A stretch of DNA of 64,000 nt, taken from NCBI GenBank assembly GCA_020073615.1, contig JAIQEX010000003.1, forward strand, positions 62,001 to 126,000. The letters run 5' to 3'. This DNA comes from Terriglobia bacterium. GTDB taxonomy: Bacteria > Acidobacteriota > Terriglobia > Bryobacterales > Bryobacteraceae. A model generated the notes under the pieces. The model searched no databases. It saw only the letters and a list, made by a program, of their open reading frames with translations, and had not been told where the DNA came from. The position numbers and the translations under genes were made by a program. How positions within the stretch are numbered: the first letter of the stretch is position 1; the number at the start of each line of letters is the position of its first letter. Positions 36,246-45,511 of the stretch are shown in pieces.

Positions 36246-37292
36246 TTATGTGGCGTAGTAGCCGTCGCGGGTCTGCACCACCAGCCCCTTTTGCCGGCCG
36301 GTCAGGTGGATGCGGCGATACCCGGCGCCATCCTTGCGATCGGGGGTGTAGCCCAGGTTGTACTGGTTGCGCAGCTCCTCTTCGATATCGGAGTAGACCT
36401 TGTCGATGGGCTCCTTGTGGGAGACTTCGAAGAACCGGCCGCCGGTTTCGCCGGAAATGCGCTCGAGGACCTTCTTGCCATCGCGCTCTCCCATTCCTCC
36501 GCGCCCGCGGCCCCATCCGCCGCCGCGCCGCGAGGGCCCGCCGAAACCGCCCATGCGCCCGTACGCGTTGGGGTCGGCGAACAGCACCGAGTAGGCCAGG
36601 GTATCGGCGCGCTGCGCAGACTCCACCCCGTCCTCCAGCGTCATCTTGCTGCCCGTGTCCACGCCGTCGGAGAGAATGATCAGCGCCTTGCGGCCCTTCT
36701 GCTTCTTCATCAGCTCGTCGGCGGCCAGCATGACGGCGTCGTAGAGATCGGTGCCGCCCCGCCGGCCGCGCGATCCACGGCCCCCGGGATTGGGGTTCGG
36801 GTTGCGCTGGCCTAAGCGCGGCTCGGCGGGAAGTTGCACCTCACCCAAGGACTTTTCGAGCTTCTCGCGCGACGACGTAAGATCTTGTAGCAGTTCCACT
36901 TCCGAATCAAAATGAATGATAAACGCGAGGTCCTTCTCGGGACGCAGCACCTGCTCCAGAAAGCGGCGGCTGGCGGTGCGCTCCTGGGCGAGAACGGTGC
37001 GCTGGCTGAAGCTGGTGTCGATCAGCAGGCCCAGGGTGAGGGGCAAATCGGATTCCTGCGAAAAGTATTTGATGGTCTGCGGGCGACCATCTTCATCCAA
37101 CTGGAAATCGTCCTTGGTAAGGTCGCGGACAATTTGCCCCTGCTTGTTGCGCACGGTGGCGAACACGTTGACCACCTTCACGTCGGTGGAGAACGTGGTG
37201 TTTGCCTGCTGGCCCCGTAGAAGCCGCACTGCCGGCCACAGCGCGCACGAGGCAAGCACACTGCGCCGCGAGATCTTGATATCGCATCCCAT
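36246..37292 (-). CDS. secreted VWFA-domain protein (TIGR03436 type)
   Basis: A 348-residue exported protein with a twin-arginine-like or Sec leader (KISRRSVLASCALWPAVRLL). A short beta domain (VKVVNVFATVRNKQGQIVRD) precedes the VWFA fold. The metal site is complete: D-T-S-F-S in GLLIDTSFSQ, T in GGTDLYDAV, and D in LSDGVDTGS. A glycine/arginine-rich insert (GGFGGPSRRGGGWGRGRGG) interrupts the domain before the last helices. It ends with the usual NQYNLGYTP and YRRIHL strands. ATG at 37292 was chosen because the leader begins there. It lies 35 bases after the kinase gene, so the pair is probably an operon. Confidence 0.88.
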   Translation of the reverse strand: MGCDIKISRRSVLASCALWPAVRLLRGQQANTTFSTDVKVVNVFATVRNKQGQIVRDLTKDDFQLDEDGRPQTIKYFSQESDLPLTLGLLIDTSFSQRTVLAQERTASRRFLEQVLRPEKDLAFIIHFDSEVELLQDLTSSREKLEKSLGEVQLPAEPRLGQRNPNPNPGGRGSRGRRGGTDLYDAVMLAADELMKKQKGRKALIILSDGVDTGSKMTLEDGVESAQRADTLAYSVLFADPNAYGRMGGFGGPSRRGGGWGRGRGGMGERDGKKVLERISGETGGRFFEVSHKEPIDKVYSDIEEELRNQYNLGYTPDRKDGAGYRRIHLTGRQKGLVVQTRDGYYAT

Positions 37293-37327
37293 TTCTTTCA
37301 AGTGAGATGCGCGGGATTGCCAATGGG

Positions 37328-39985
37328 TTACTTCCAGAACTGCCACCACGGCTGGGGCAGGGGGTAGCCCTCCAGCAGCCAGAGGCCGGATTTCGAAGTC
37401 ACGCCCGCGGTGGTGAGGCTTTTGCCGTCCGGCGACACGCTGAGCCGCGTCTGGTAGTTGTTGCCGCCGCTGATGGCCATATCGCTGGCGTAGTCGGCGA
37501 TGGCGCGGACCGCACCCGACGGCACATCCACCGCCTTCACGAAGTTCCGGCCGCGGTCGCGGCCCGCCGCGTAGAGCGTCTTGCCGTCGCGCGAAAACGC
37601 AATGGCCGCGCTGTTCAGCTTGGGCAGAGTGCGCGACCGGCTGCCGTCGGGTGCGAAAAGCGCGATGCCGTCGCGCGCCTCGCACGCAATCCACTCGCCG
37701 GTGGGCGACCACTCGAGCGGCGTCTCACAGGTGGGACCGCCGGGAACCAGGTGCGGCGACATATCCGCTCCCACGCCTACCACGGCCGGCTGCCAGGGGT
37801 GATCCTTCTGCATCAGGCCGGCGAGCGAGCTGCCGTCCGGAGACCAGCTTGGCGACATCATGCCCTCGCCGGTGAGCCGTATGGGCGCGCCGCCTACCGT
37901 GGGCGCGAAGAAGATGTTGCCGGGTCCGTTGGCCGAGTGGCGGACAAAGGCGAAACGGTTGCCGTCCGGGGAGAACACCGGATGCCCCAGGCCGGTAATG
38001 ATTTCTCCCGGCGGAAAATCGCGCTGCGTGACCGCCGGCCGGTCAATGCCCGCCTTCACGTTGTGGATCCAGATTTCCCGCACACCGCTGCGGTCCGTGG
38101 AATACACGATCTGGCTCCCGTCCGGCGACCAGGAGGGCGAGTACATGTTCATGCTGGCGGCCAGCAGGGTCCAGTGGGGCGAGCCGTCGAGCGGGATTTG
38201 GATCAGATCGTAGTCGTCGGTGATCTCGGTGAATACCAGGCGCTTGCCGTCGGGCGCGAGCGAGGGCGAATCCTCCGAGGAAGTGCCCGCGGTCAGCTTG
38301 CGCAGCTTTTCGCGCTTGGTATCGGCCAGCCAGAGGGCGGACTGCTCCGCGCCGCGCAGCGAAAAGGCCAGCACCGCGTACCGGCTGTCCGGCATCCACG
38401 CGGCCTTGGGATTGAAGGCGAAATCCATGCCCGCAAACAGGCGCCGCGGCGGCTCATGCCCGCCGGGGAACGGCAACAGCCAGATGCGCGGCTCCAGGCC
38501 GTGCGCCACCAGCAGAATGGACGCGCCATCGGGGGAAAACCAAAGGCCGTTGCCGCCCGCGTCGAGCGGCGTCGCGAAGGGGGCAGGCGCATACGGGCGC
38601 GGCTCCGCTCCGGGCGGAGACGAAATCCACAGCGAAGCGCGCACCTCGCGGCCGGAGGCGGCGGCCCGCCAGATGGCGAGACTCTTGCCATCGGGTGAGA
38701 TCGCAGCCGCGGAAAGGTCGGCCAGAATGCGCGAAGATGGTCCCCCGGCCGGGCTGATGGCCCGCAGTTCGCCCTTCCCGGCCGCAGCCAGGTAGTAAAT
38801 AAGGCTGGAATCGGGCGCCCAGAACGGCTGGGAGACGCGGTCCGGGTCCTTGGTGAGCTGGATCGGAACCGCCGAACGAAGCGCGCGCGCCAGGAGTTGG
38901 GGAACGCCCTCGATCTCCTTGATGTAGGCGATGGTGCGGCCATTGGGCGCCCACGCCGCCTGGTACTCGGGCTCGTGATCGTTGGCGAAGGGCGTGAAGC
39001 GGTATTTCGCCAGGTCGATCGGCTCCAGTTCGACGAGATGATGGGCCGAGACCAGCGCCAGCAGCACCGCCATCGCGGCTGCGGCCGCCGGCCACAACCA
39101 TTTCCGCGGGCGCGGCGCGGCGATCGGGGTGGACGCGCCGCTCGCGCGCGACCCCGTGCTCACGGTACGCAGGGCGAACGCCAGGTCGCGCGCCGAGTGG
39201 AATCGCCGCTCGGGCTCCTTCTCCAGACAATGGACCACGATCTGGCGCAGGGCGGGCGCGGCGGTTTCGGGAAGCTCGGGCGCATCCTCGCGCAGGATGG
39301 CGGTCATTACTTCCGCGGCCGTTTTGCGCTCGAAGGTCGGGCGGCCGGTGAGCGCTTCGTGCAGTACGAGTCCGAAGCTGAAGATGTCCGAACGCGCGTC
39401 CACGGTATCGCCGCGCACCTGCTCCGGCGACATGTAGCCCGCCGTACCCAGCACGGCGCCCGCCGAGGTGCGTGTGAGAAACGCCGTCTCATCGCCCGGC
39501 ACGGCGGCCTTGACCTGCTTGGCGAGGCCGAAATCCAGGATCTTGGGGCGCCCCTCGCGCGTCACCATGATGTTCTCCGGCTTCAGATCGCGGTGCACGA
39601 TGCCGCTCTCATGCGCGGCCGCCAGACCGTCTGCGATCTGCGCCGCCAGGTCCAGCAGCCTGCTTTGCGTCAGGGCTCCCCGCCGGATCATTTCGCGTAG
39701 CGAATCGCCCTCGATCAGCTCGGTAACGATGTAGGCGAAGCCGTTCTCCGCGCCGGTGTCATAGAGCGAGACGATATTGGGATGATTCAGCGCGCTGGCC
39801 GAGCGGGCCTCCTGCTCGAAACGCTGCCGCCGGCCGGCATCGGCGGCCACGTCGGGCGGAAGGATCTTCAGCGCCACCGCGCGCCCCAGCCGCGTGTCGC
39901 GGGCGCGGTACACCTCGCCCATCCCTCCTTCGCCCAACAGGGAGACGATTTCGTAAGGACCGACCCGGGTGCCTGGAGCCAGCAT
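37328..39985 (-). CDS. serine/threonine protein kinase with C-terminal TolB-like propeller
   Basis: An 885-residue membrane kinase. The Hanks-type domain (residues about 10-275) is complete: GEGGMGEVY, the lysine in AVALKILPPD, HRDLKPEN, DFGLAKQ, and the GTAGYMSPEQVRG activation segment. One membrane helix (KWLWPAAAAAMAVLLALVSA) follows near residue 300. The rest is an extracytoplasmic six- or seven-bladed propeller of PD40/WD40-like repeats (AWAPNGRTIAYI, FSPDGASILLV, WSPDGSQIVYS, FSPDGNRFAFV). This fusion is common in Acidobacteria. Its signal and targets are unknown. Confidence 0.94.
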   Translation of the reverse strand: MLAPGTRVGPYEIVSLLGEGGMGEVYRARDTRLGRAVALKILPPDVAADAGRRQRFEQEARSASALNHPNIVSLYDTGAENGFAYIVTELIEGDSLREMIRRGALTQSRLLDLAAQIADGLAAAHESGIVHRDLKPENIMVTREGRPKILDFGLAKQVKAAVPGDETAFLTRTSAGAVLGTAGYMSPEQVRGDTVDARSDIFSFGLVLHEALTGRPTFERKTAAEVMTAILREDAPELPETAAPALRQIVVHCLEKEPERRFHSARDLAFALRTVSTGSRASGASTPIAAPRPRKWLWPAAAAAMAVLLALVSAHHLVELEPIDLAKYRFTPFANDHEPEYQAAWAPNGRTIAYIKEIEGVPQLLARALRSAVPIQLTKDPDRVSQPFWAPDSSLIYYLAAAGKGELRAISPAGGPSSRILADLSAAAISPDGKSLAIWRAAASGREVRASLWISSPPGAEPRPYAPAPFATPLDAGGNGLWFSPDGASILLVAHGLEPRIWLLPFPGGHEPPRRLFAGMDFAFNPKAAWMPDSRYAVLAFSLRGAEQSALWLADTKREKLRKLTAGTSSEDSPSLAPDGKRLVFTEITDDYDLIQIPLDGSPHWTLLAASMNMYSPSWSPDGSQIVYSTDRSGVREIWIHNVKAGIDRPAVTQRDFPPGEIITGLGHPVFSPDGNRFAFVRHSANGPGNIFFAPTVGGAPIRLTGEGMMSPSWSPDGSSLAGLMQKDHPWQPAVVGVGADMSPHLVPGGPTCETPLEWSPTGEWIACEARDGIALFAPDGSRSRTLPKLNSAAIAFSRDGKTLYAAGRDRGRNFVKAVDVPSGAVRAIADYASDMAISGGNNYQTRLSVSPDGKSLTTAGVTSKSGLWLLEGYPLPQPWWQFWK

Positions 39986-40064
39986 GCGCGTGAGTAGTTA
40001 TCATACAACGCGCTCCCGGCCGCGGCCCGCCAGTGCCGCGACCGCGTGAAGGGATTCCTTTCTA
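39986..40064. other. short spacer before the recombinase element
   Basis: No gene seen. It carries the upstream region of the kinase gene (minus strand) and leads into the palindromic element at 40065. Confidence 0.4.
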
Positions 40065-40087
40065 TGTGGGGCAGGCTGGCAGCCTGC
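40065..40087. repeat. REP-like palindromic element, left copy
   Basis: Contains the hairpin GCAGGCT / AGCCTGC with a three-base loop, preceded by TGTGGG. An inverted copy with one mismatch lies at 42712-42734, so the pair flanks the recombinase element. Similar GC-rich palindromes occur as dispersed repeats in Solibacter-type genomes (from memory, not checked). Confidence 0.6.
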
Positions 40088-40100
40088 GAGCCAGTCACAT

Positions 40101-40562
40101 AATGCCCATCATTTTGCGCCAACCGAAATCGTAACGGTCTACTATCGCTGGCACCCCCTCTACGGCCGGAGCCTGCCAGTCCATCGGCGACAGAAATCTG
40201 CCTGCGGCGAAGTCGTTTTCGTTCAGTTGGAACGGGGCTCTACTTGCGCGTTGCCCGCGTGGATGCTCCATGCCGCTTGTGCCGCCTTCGTGGTGGGCCC
40301 TCCGCTGATCTCCGCCAGCGCATTGCTGGAACTTCGCGACCTGCTCCACTCCTTGCCCTCCGGCGCCGAATGCGCTAAGGCTTCGCTGAAGCCCAAGGAG
40401 GGCCGTCATGAAGCCTCAGCCGAAGTCTCCACTCGCGCAGTTCAACCTTCCCCTTCTGGAGCCAGCCTCGTTGGCGCTCCCGGCCGACAAGGACCAGCAA
40501 CTGATTCAAGCTCTGATCGAACTGCTGCTCAGCGCCGCCAGCGCGCAGGGAGAAAACCATGA
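40101..40562 (+). pseudogene. recombinase-associated small protein lacking a start codon
   Basis: The frame encodes EIVTVYYRWHPLYGRSLPVH, then VVFVQLERGSTCALPAWMLH, VVGPPLISASALLELRDLLH and a polar tail to the TGA at 40562. This resembles short proteins (YYRWHPL type) that often precede a family of serine recombinases in Acidobacteria and Planctomycetes. No ATG, GTG or TTG exists in frame between the upstream stop (40047) and ATG 40254, which lies after the conserved core has begun. The 5' end was probably lost at the palindromic element just upstream. Function of the intact family is unknown. Confidence 0.6.
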
Positions 40563-40581
40563 ACCCCAAACTGACCGCTGA
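40408..40581 (+). CDS. 57-residue protein, second ORF of the recombinase element
   Basis: A short frame starting at ATG 40408, inside the end of the preceding frame in another phase and overlapping the recombinase start by 23 bases. It encodes KPQPKSPLAQFNLPLLEPAS, then a helix QQLIQALIELLLSAASAQ. The nested overlaps on both sides are what one expects of a compact mobile element. It is probably a small partner of the recombinase. Function is unknown. Confidence 0.5.
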   Translation: MKPQPKSPLAQFNLPLLEPASLALPADKDQQLIQALIELLLSAASAQGENHEPQTDR

Positions 40582-42633
40582 ACATCTGGAGCGTGAAGCC
40601 ATCGTCTCCATTCGCCAATCCACGCCCAACCAGGTGCGGCGGGCCAACGGTTGCAATATGCACTCCAGGATCGGGCGCGTCAGTTAGGCTTCCGGCCGAT
40701 CGCGGTGATCGACGAGGATCTGGGACGCTCGGGTTTGGGTATGGCCGACCGCAGCGGATTCGACCAACTGGTGAGGGCGGTCTGTAGGGGAGTTGTGGGT
40801 GCGGTCTTCTGCCTCGAAGCTTCGCGCCTGGCGCGCAATGGCCGCCAGTGGCAGGGCCTGATCGAGTTCTGCGGAATCATGGGAACGCTGATCGTGGACC
40901 CGGAGGCGATCTACGATCCGGCTCTGTGCGACGATCGCCTGCTGCTCGGGGTGAAGGGAACCATGGCTGAGTACGAGTCCAACCTGTTCCGTCAACGGTC
41001 GGCGGCGGCGATCCGGCAGAAAGCCCAGCGCGGCGCATTGCAGTTCAGCTTGCCTGTGGGCTATGTGTGGACGGCCGAAGACCGGATCGAGAAGGAACCC
41101 GATCAGCGCGTCCAGCAGGCGCTTGCGCTGGTGTTCGCGAAGATGGCCGAACTGCCCAGTGCGCGTCAGGTGTTGCTGTGGTTCCACCGGGAGGGCATCT
41201 CGCTGCCGAGGAAAAGCCAGGATCGACCCGACGGGCCCACCGTCTGGGCTGCGCCGACCTACAGCGCGCTGCACAGCCTGCTGTCCAACCCCATCTACGG
41301 CGGCGCCTACGCGTTTGGCAGAACCCAAACCAGAACCAGGGTGATCGCGGGACGGGCCCGCAAGACCGTCGGGCACAAGAAGCCCCGCGCGGAATGGACG
41401 GTCTTGATTCCGGATCATCATCCCGGTTACATTTCGTGGGAGCAGTACGAACGCAACCAAGCCAAGATGGCCGAAAACGAACACATGAAATCGCGTGCCG
41501 AGCCGAAAGCCGGCCGTGGCGGACGGGCGCTGTGGAGCGGGATGTTGCGCTGCCGGCGGTGTGGTCGCATGCGGTATGTTTCCTATAGCGGGAGCAAGGG
41601 GATAGTGCTGCGCTACCAGTGCCGGGGAGCCCACATGAATCAGGGAGAGCCCCGGTGCATGACCTTCAGCGGACTGGGAATGGAGCGGGCGGTGGCGAGC
41701 GAAGTGTTGCGTGCCATCGGCGGCAACGCGGTGGAGGCCGCGGTGGCCGCGGCGGAGAAAATCAGACAGCAACTGCGGGAGCAACGGCGGGCGGTGGAGT
41801 TGGAAGTGGAGCAGGCGCGTTATGAAGCCAAACTGGCGGGGCGACGCTATGATGCGGTCGATCCCGATCGGCGGCTGGTAGCAGCGGAGTTGGAATCGCG
41901 GTGGAATACGGCCCTGCAGAAGATGAAAGCGTTGGAGGATCGGCTACGCGAATTCGACGATGCAGGGAAGGCGCCGGCAATTCCAGACAAAGAGATCCTG
42001 GTCAGTTTGGCGCAGGATCTGCCGGCGATGTGGAACGCGCCGGGGACCGATGCCGGGTTGAAGCAGAGAATCGTGCGCATCCTGGTGGAGGAACTGGTGG
42101 TGGATGTGGACGAGGAGAAACAGGACATTGTAGTCCTGATTCACTGGGCCGGGGGACGACACTCAGAGTTGCGGGTGAGCAAACGCGCCACGGGGCAGCA
42201 CGGACAGGCGACGGGCATGGAAGCGGGCGAAGTGATCCGACAGATGGCCGGCAAATTCGGGGATGGAGAAATTGCCGCGACGCTGAACCGGATCAAGCTC
42301 CGCACCGGAGCCGGCCACAGTTGGAATGCCGAGCGGGTTTACGGGGTGCGGCGTCAACAGGGGTTGCCGGGTGCCGGGAGCAACCTGGAGAATCGGACGG
42401 TGACCTTGCAACAAGCTGTCGAGCGAACCGGGGTCAACGAGTTAAGCATCCGGCGCTTGATCGAACAGAAAGTGCTTCCGGCACGGCAAGTGGTGCCCAG
42501 CGCACCGTGGGAGATCTCGCTGGATGCCTTGAATTCACCGGGGGTGCAACAGGCCATCGAGAGCATTCGCAAGCGCAAGCGCCCGTCAACACCCCAGGAC
42601 GAGAAGAGCGATCTATTGTTTTCAGAGAGTTGA
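40559..42633 (+). pseudogene. large serine recombinase with a frame break at the N-terminus
   Basis: ATG 40559 opens MNPKLTAEHLEREAIVSIRQ, whose SIRQST motif holds the catalytic serine. That frame stops after about 42 codons. The rest of the enzyme continues in another frame as GQRLQYALQDRARQLGF, IAVIDEDLGRSG, EASRLARNGRQW and KGTMAEYESNLFRQR. A recombinase domain follows, then a zinc ribbon (CRRCGRMRYVSY with a later CRGAHMN), a coiled coil near residues 370-430, and a C-terminal MerR-like segment (TLQQAVERTGVNELSIRRLI). The break lies at about 40639-40644, where a few bases seem to be missing between QVRR and GQRLQYAL. Without frameshifting, the serine is not joined to the body, so this copy is probably inactive. 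Confidence 0.78.
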
Positions 42634-42690
42634 TGAGGTAACTCACTATGTCGTTGGATCCTGCGGCCGATTGTCATTCGGCCCGCGACA

Positions 42691-42711
42691 GCGGCGGTAG
42701 ACAACCGCCGC
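42691..42711. terminator. hairpin downstream of the recombinase
   Basis: GCGGCGGT / ACCGCCGC form a perfect 8-bp stem with a five-base loop (AGACA), 57 bases after the recombinase stop. It directly abuts the right palindromic element and may end transcription from both the recombinase and the convergent ADOP fragment. Confidence 0.5.
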
Positions 42712-42734
42712 GCAGACTGCCAGCCTGCCCCACA
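42712..42734. repeat. REP-like palindromic element, right copy
   Basis: Inverted copy of 40065-40087 with one mismatch (GCAGACTGCC for GCAGGCTGCC). Together they bound about 2.6 kb that contains only the recombinase element. Confidence 0.6.
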
Positions 42735-42738
42735 CCGG

Positions 42739-44050
42739 TTACTCCTCTCTCAAGGCCAGCATGGGATCCACGCGCGTGGCTTTCCGCGCGGGAAGATAGC
42801 TGGCCAGCAGCGCGGCGGCGGCCAGCAGCGCGGCGACGGCGGCCAGGGTGCGCGGATCGCCCGGGCTCACGCCATAGAGCTGCGCGGACAGGAGGCGCGT
42901 CAGGAACACCGAACCCAGCGTTCCCGCGGCGAGCCCCAGAATCACCAGGCGGCCGCTCTGCACCAGAATCATGGCGCGAATCTCGCCGGCCGAAGCGCCC
43001 AGCGCCATGCGGATGCCCATCTCGTGCCTGCGCCGCGAAACCGCGTAGGCCAGAACGCCATAGAGCCCGACCAACGCCAGCAACAGCGCCAGCCCGGCGA
43101 AGAATCCGAAAATCGTGGCAAAGAAACGCTCCTGCCAGATGGAGCGGTCACCGCGTCTTTCATGCTCAGCACGCGGCTGATGGCGACGTTGCGATCGATC
43201 GCCGTCATGCGGGCGCGCAGCGCCTTGGCGGGATCGGCGAGGCCGTTGGAGGTGTGCAGCAGGTACGCCATGGACGCGATTGGCAATCCTCCATGGGGCA
43301 GATAGACGGTGTTGCGCCGCAGGATGCGCAGCGATTGATTGCGCGCCACGCGTCGGGCGATTTCCTGGTCCACGATGGTGATGAGCGGGTTCTTGCCGTC
43401 GCTTTCGGCGAAATCGCGGCCCTCGAGGATGGGGATGCCAAGCGTCTGGAAATATCCCGGGGTGACCACGACGTGGTTGATCAGCGGCGCGTCTTTCAAG
43501 CCGAGCACGGGCCGGCCTTCCGCGGTAAAGCTGCGGCCCCAGGCGTCGAGCAGGGGTACGGCGCTGGCGCCGGCCACGGAAATCACGCCGGGCAGCGAAG
43601 CAAACTCTTTGCGCACGCGGCCGACCAATTGAACCGCCGCCGGCCCGTGGTAGCGCGTGCCGGGAGCGGCCGTCTGCAGCGGCGTGATGTTTTCCGTGCG
43701 GAAACCGGCGTTCATGCCGTTGAGCTTCCAGAAGGTCTGAATCATCAGGCCCGCGCCGGCCAGCAGCAGGACCGAAACGGCGACCTCGGCCACTACCAGC
43801 GCATTGCGGAACCACGCCGTGACGCCGCCCGCTGTGCTGCCGCGCCCGCCTTCCTTCAGGGTTTCGACAAGGTGCACGCGCGCCGCCGACCACGCGGGAA
43901 GGGCGCCGGCGAGAACCCCGGTTCCCGCGGTGACGGCCACGACAAAAACCAGCAGGCGTGCGTCCTGAGTGAAGCGGATCCAACCCGGAAGCTGCTGCGG
44001 GACCAGTGCCAGCAGCGCCGGAATCGCGGCCCAGACCAGCAGCGCGCCGG
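42739..44050 (-). pseudogene. ADOP permease, 5'-truncated and frameshifted (left half of head-to-head pair)
   Basis: This is the C-terminal half of an ADOP permease. It begins abruptly with GALLVWAAIPALLALVPQQL, continues through the linker VHLVETLKEGGRG and the second periplasmic domain (NALVVAEVAVSVLLLAGAGL, VVTPGYFQTLGIPILEGRDF), and reaches VLSMKDAV. There one base is missing (about 43146-43150) and the gene resumes in another frame as SIWQERFFATIFGFFAGLAL, VGLYGVLAYAVSRRRHEMGI and the terminal ATRVDPMLALREE. The N-terminal half is absent. Upstream is the mirror-image fragment of another ADOP gene. Confidence 0.85.
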
Positions 44051-45465
44051 CGGCGGCCTGGGCTTCATTCTGGCTTACCTCGGAGTCCCCGCGCTGCTCT
44101 CGCTGGTTCCGGTGGAGCTCCCCCGCTGGATGAATTTTGCCGTGGACTACCGTGTGCTTGGATTTGCGCTGGCCATGTCGCTCGCCACCAGCATTGCGTT
44201 TGGCATGGCGCCGGCCGTGGGGGCGTCCGGCGTCGATCTGGCGGCTGCGCTCAAGGAGGGCGGCCGCGGCCGGCGGCAGCGCCGGCCTGAGGCAGAAACT
44301 GCTGCGCCACGGCCTGGTAATTTCCGAGGTCGCTCTATCAGCGACGCTGCTGGTGGGCGCGGGCCTGATGATCCGCAGTTTCGCCGCGCTACGTTCGCAG
44401 AGCCTCGGCTATCGCCCGGAGAATGTCCTGTCCCTGAACATCGACTACCCGGACAAGCGCTACCCCAATGGCCCGCAGGCCCGCGCGTTGATCGACCGCT
44501 TGACCCGCGAGATCGGCTCGCTCCCGGACGTGACGGCGACGGCGTTCACCACCGAGGCGCCGCTCGAAAGCTCGTGGACGCGCATCTTCACCATCGAAGG
44601 CCGCCCCGTGCCGTTGCAGGATATGCCCTTCGTTACCCACCTGGTGGTGGGACCAGGGTATTTCGAGACGCTGGGCCTTCCGCTGCTCGAAGGCCGCACC
44701 TTCACCGCCGCCGATTACGACGAGCCCGGCGTGCTCATTGTCGCCCAGGCGTTCGCCCGGAAGCACTGGCCGAAGCAGAGCGCCATCGGTCAGCGCGTGC
44801 GCTTCGGGCCGCCCAAGAACAACGAGCCGTGGCACACCATCGTCGGCGTGGCTGCCGGCAGCAAACAGAGGGACCTGAAAGGGGTGGACGGATCCAGCGT
44901 GTACCTGCCGTACAGCGCGCAGGTGACGCCCAACAGCCTCCTGGTGAGGACGAAGGGCGATCCGCTGCGGCTGGCCAAAGCGATTGCCGCCCGCATCGCC
45001 GCGGTGGACCACGATATCGCCGTCAGCCGCGTCTTCACTCTGCGGCAGATCATGAACCGCGTGGCGTGGCAGGACCGTTTCTTCACGGTTCTGCTCGCCG
45101 TTTTCGCGGTGCTCGCGCTGGCGCTGGCCGCGGTGGGGTTATATGCCGTGCTCTCCTATGCGGTGTCGCTCCACACGCACGAAATCGGCATCCGCATGGC
45201 GTTGGGCGCTTCGGCTGCCAGCGTGCGCCTGATGGTGCTGCGCCAGGGACTGGCTCTGGCCGGCGCCGGCCTGCTGCTGGGCACGGAGGCGGCACTGGCG
45301 CTGACACGCCTGCTGGAGTCGCAACTGTTCCAGACCTCGCCTCTGGACCCGGCGGTCTACGCGAGCGCGCTCGCGATGCTGTCGGCGGTGGCCGCGGCGG
45401 CGGCGTTCCTGCCCACGCTCCGGGCCACACGCGTCGACCCGGTAATCGCTCTGCGGCACGAGTGA
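44046..45465 (+). pseudogene. ADOP permease, 5'-truncated and frameshifted (right half of head-to-head pair)
   Basis: The C-terminal half of a different ADOP permease on the opposite strand. It starts at GLGFILAYLGVPALLSLVPV, the position equivalent to where the left copy starts. An extra C near 44271 shifts the frame within LKEGGRG, after which GLRQKLLRHGLVISEVALSA, VVGPGYFETLGLPLLEGRTF, WQDRFFTVLLAVFAVLALAL and the terminal RVDPVIALRHE follow in one open frame (44272-45465). The C-terminal FtsX domain is intact but the first membrane half is gone. Divergence from the left copy shows two different parent genes. Confidence 0.83.
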
Positions 45466-45511
45466 TGGGACAGACGCGGCGCCGCAACGCACTCCTGGAG
45501 ATTCAATACGA

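Noticed and set aside
40095-40409. Minus-strand 104-codon frame ending in GWRKMMGIM
   Set aside because: The plus strand of the same DNA encodes the recognisable YYRWHPLYG-type protein, so the minus frame is its shadow.
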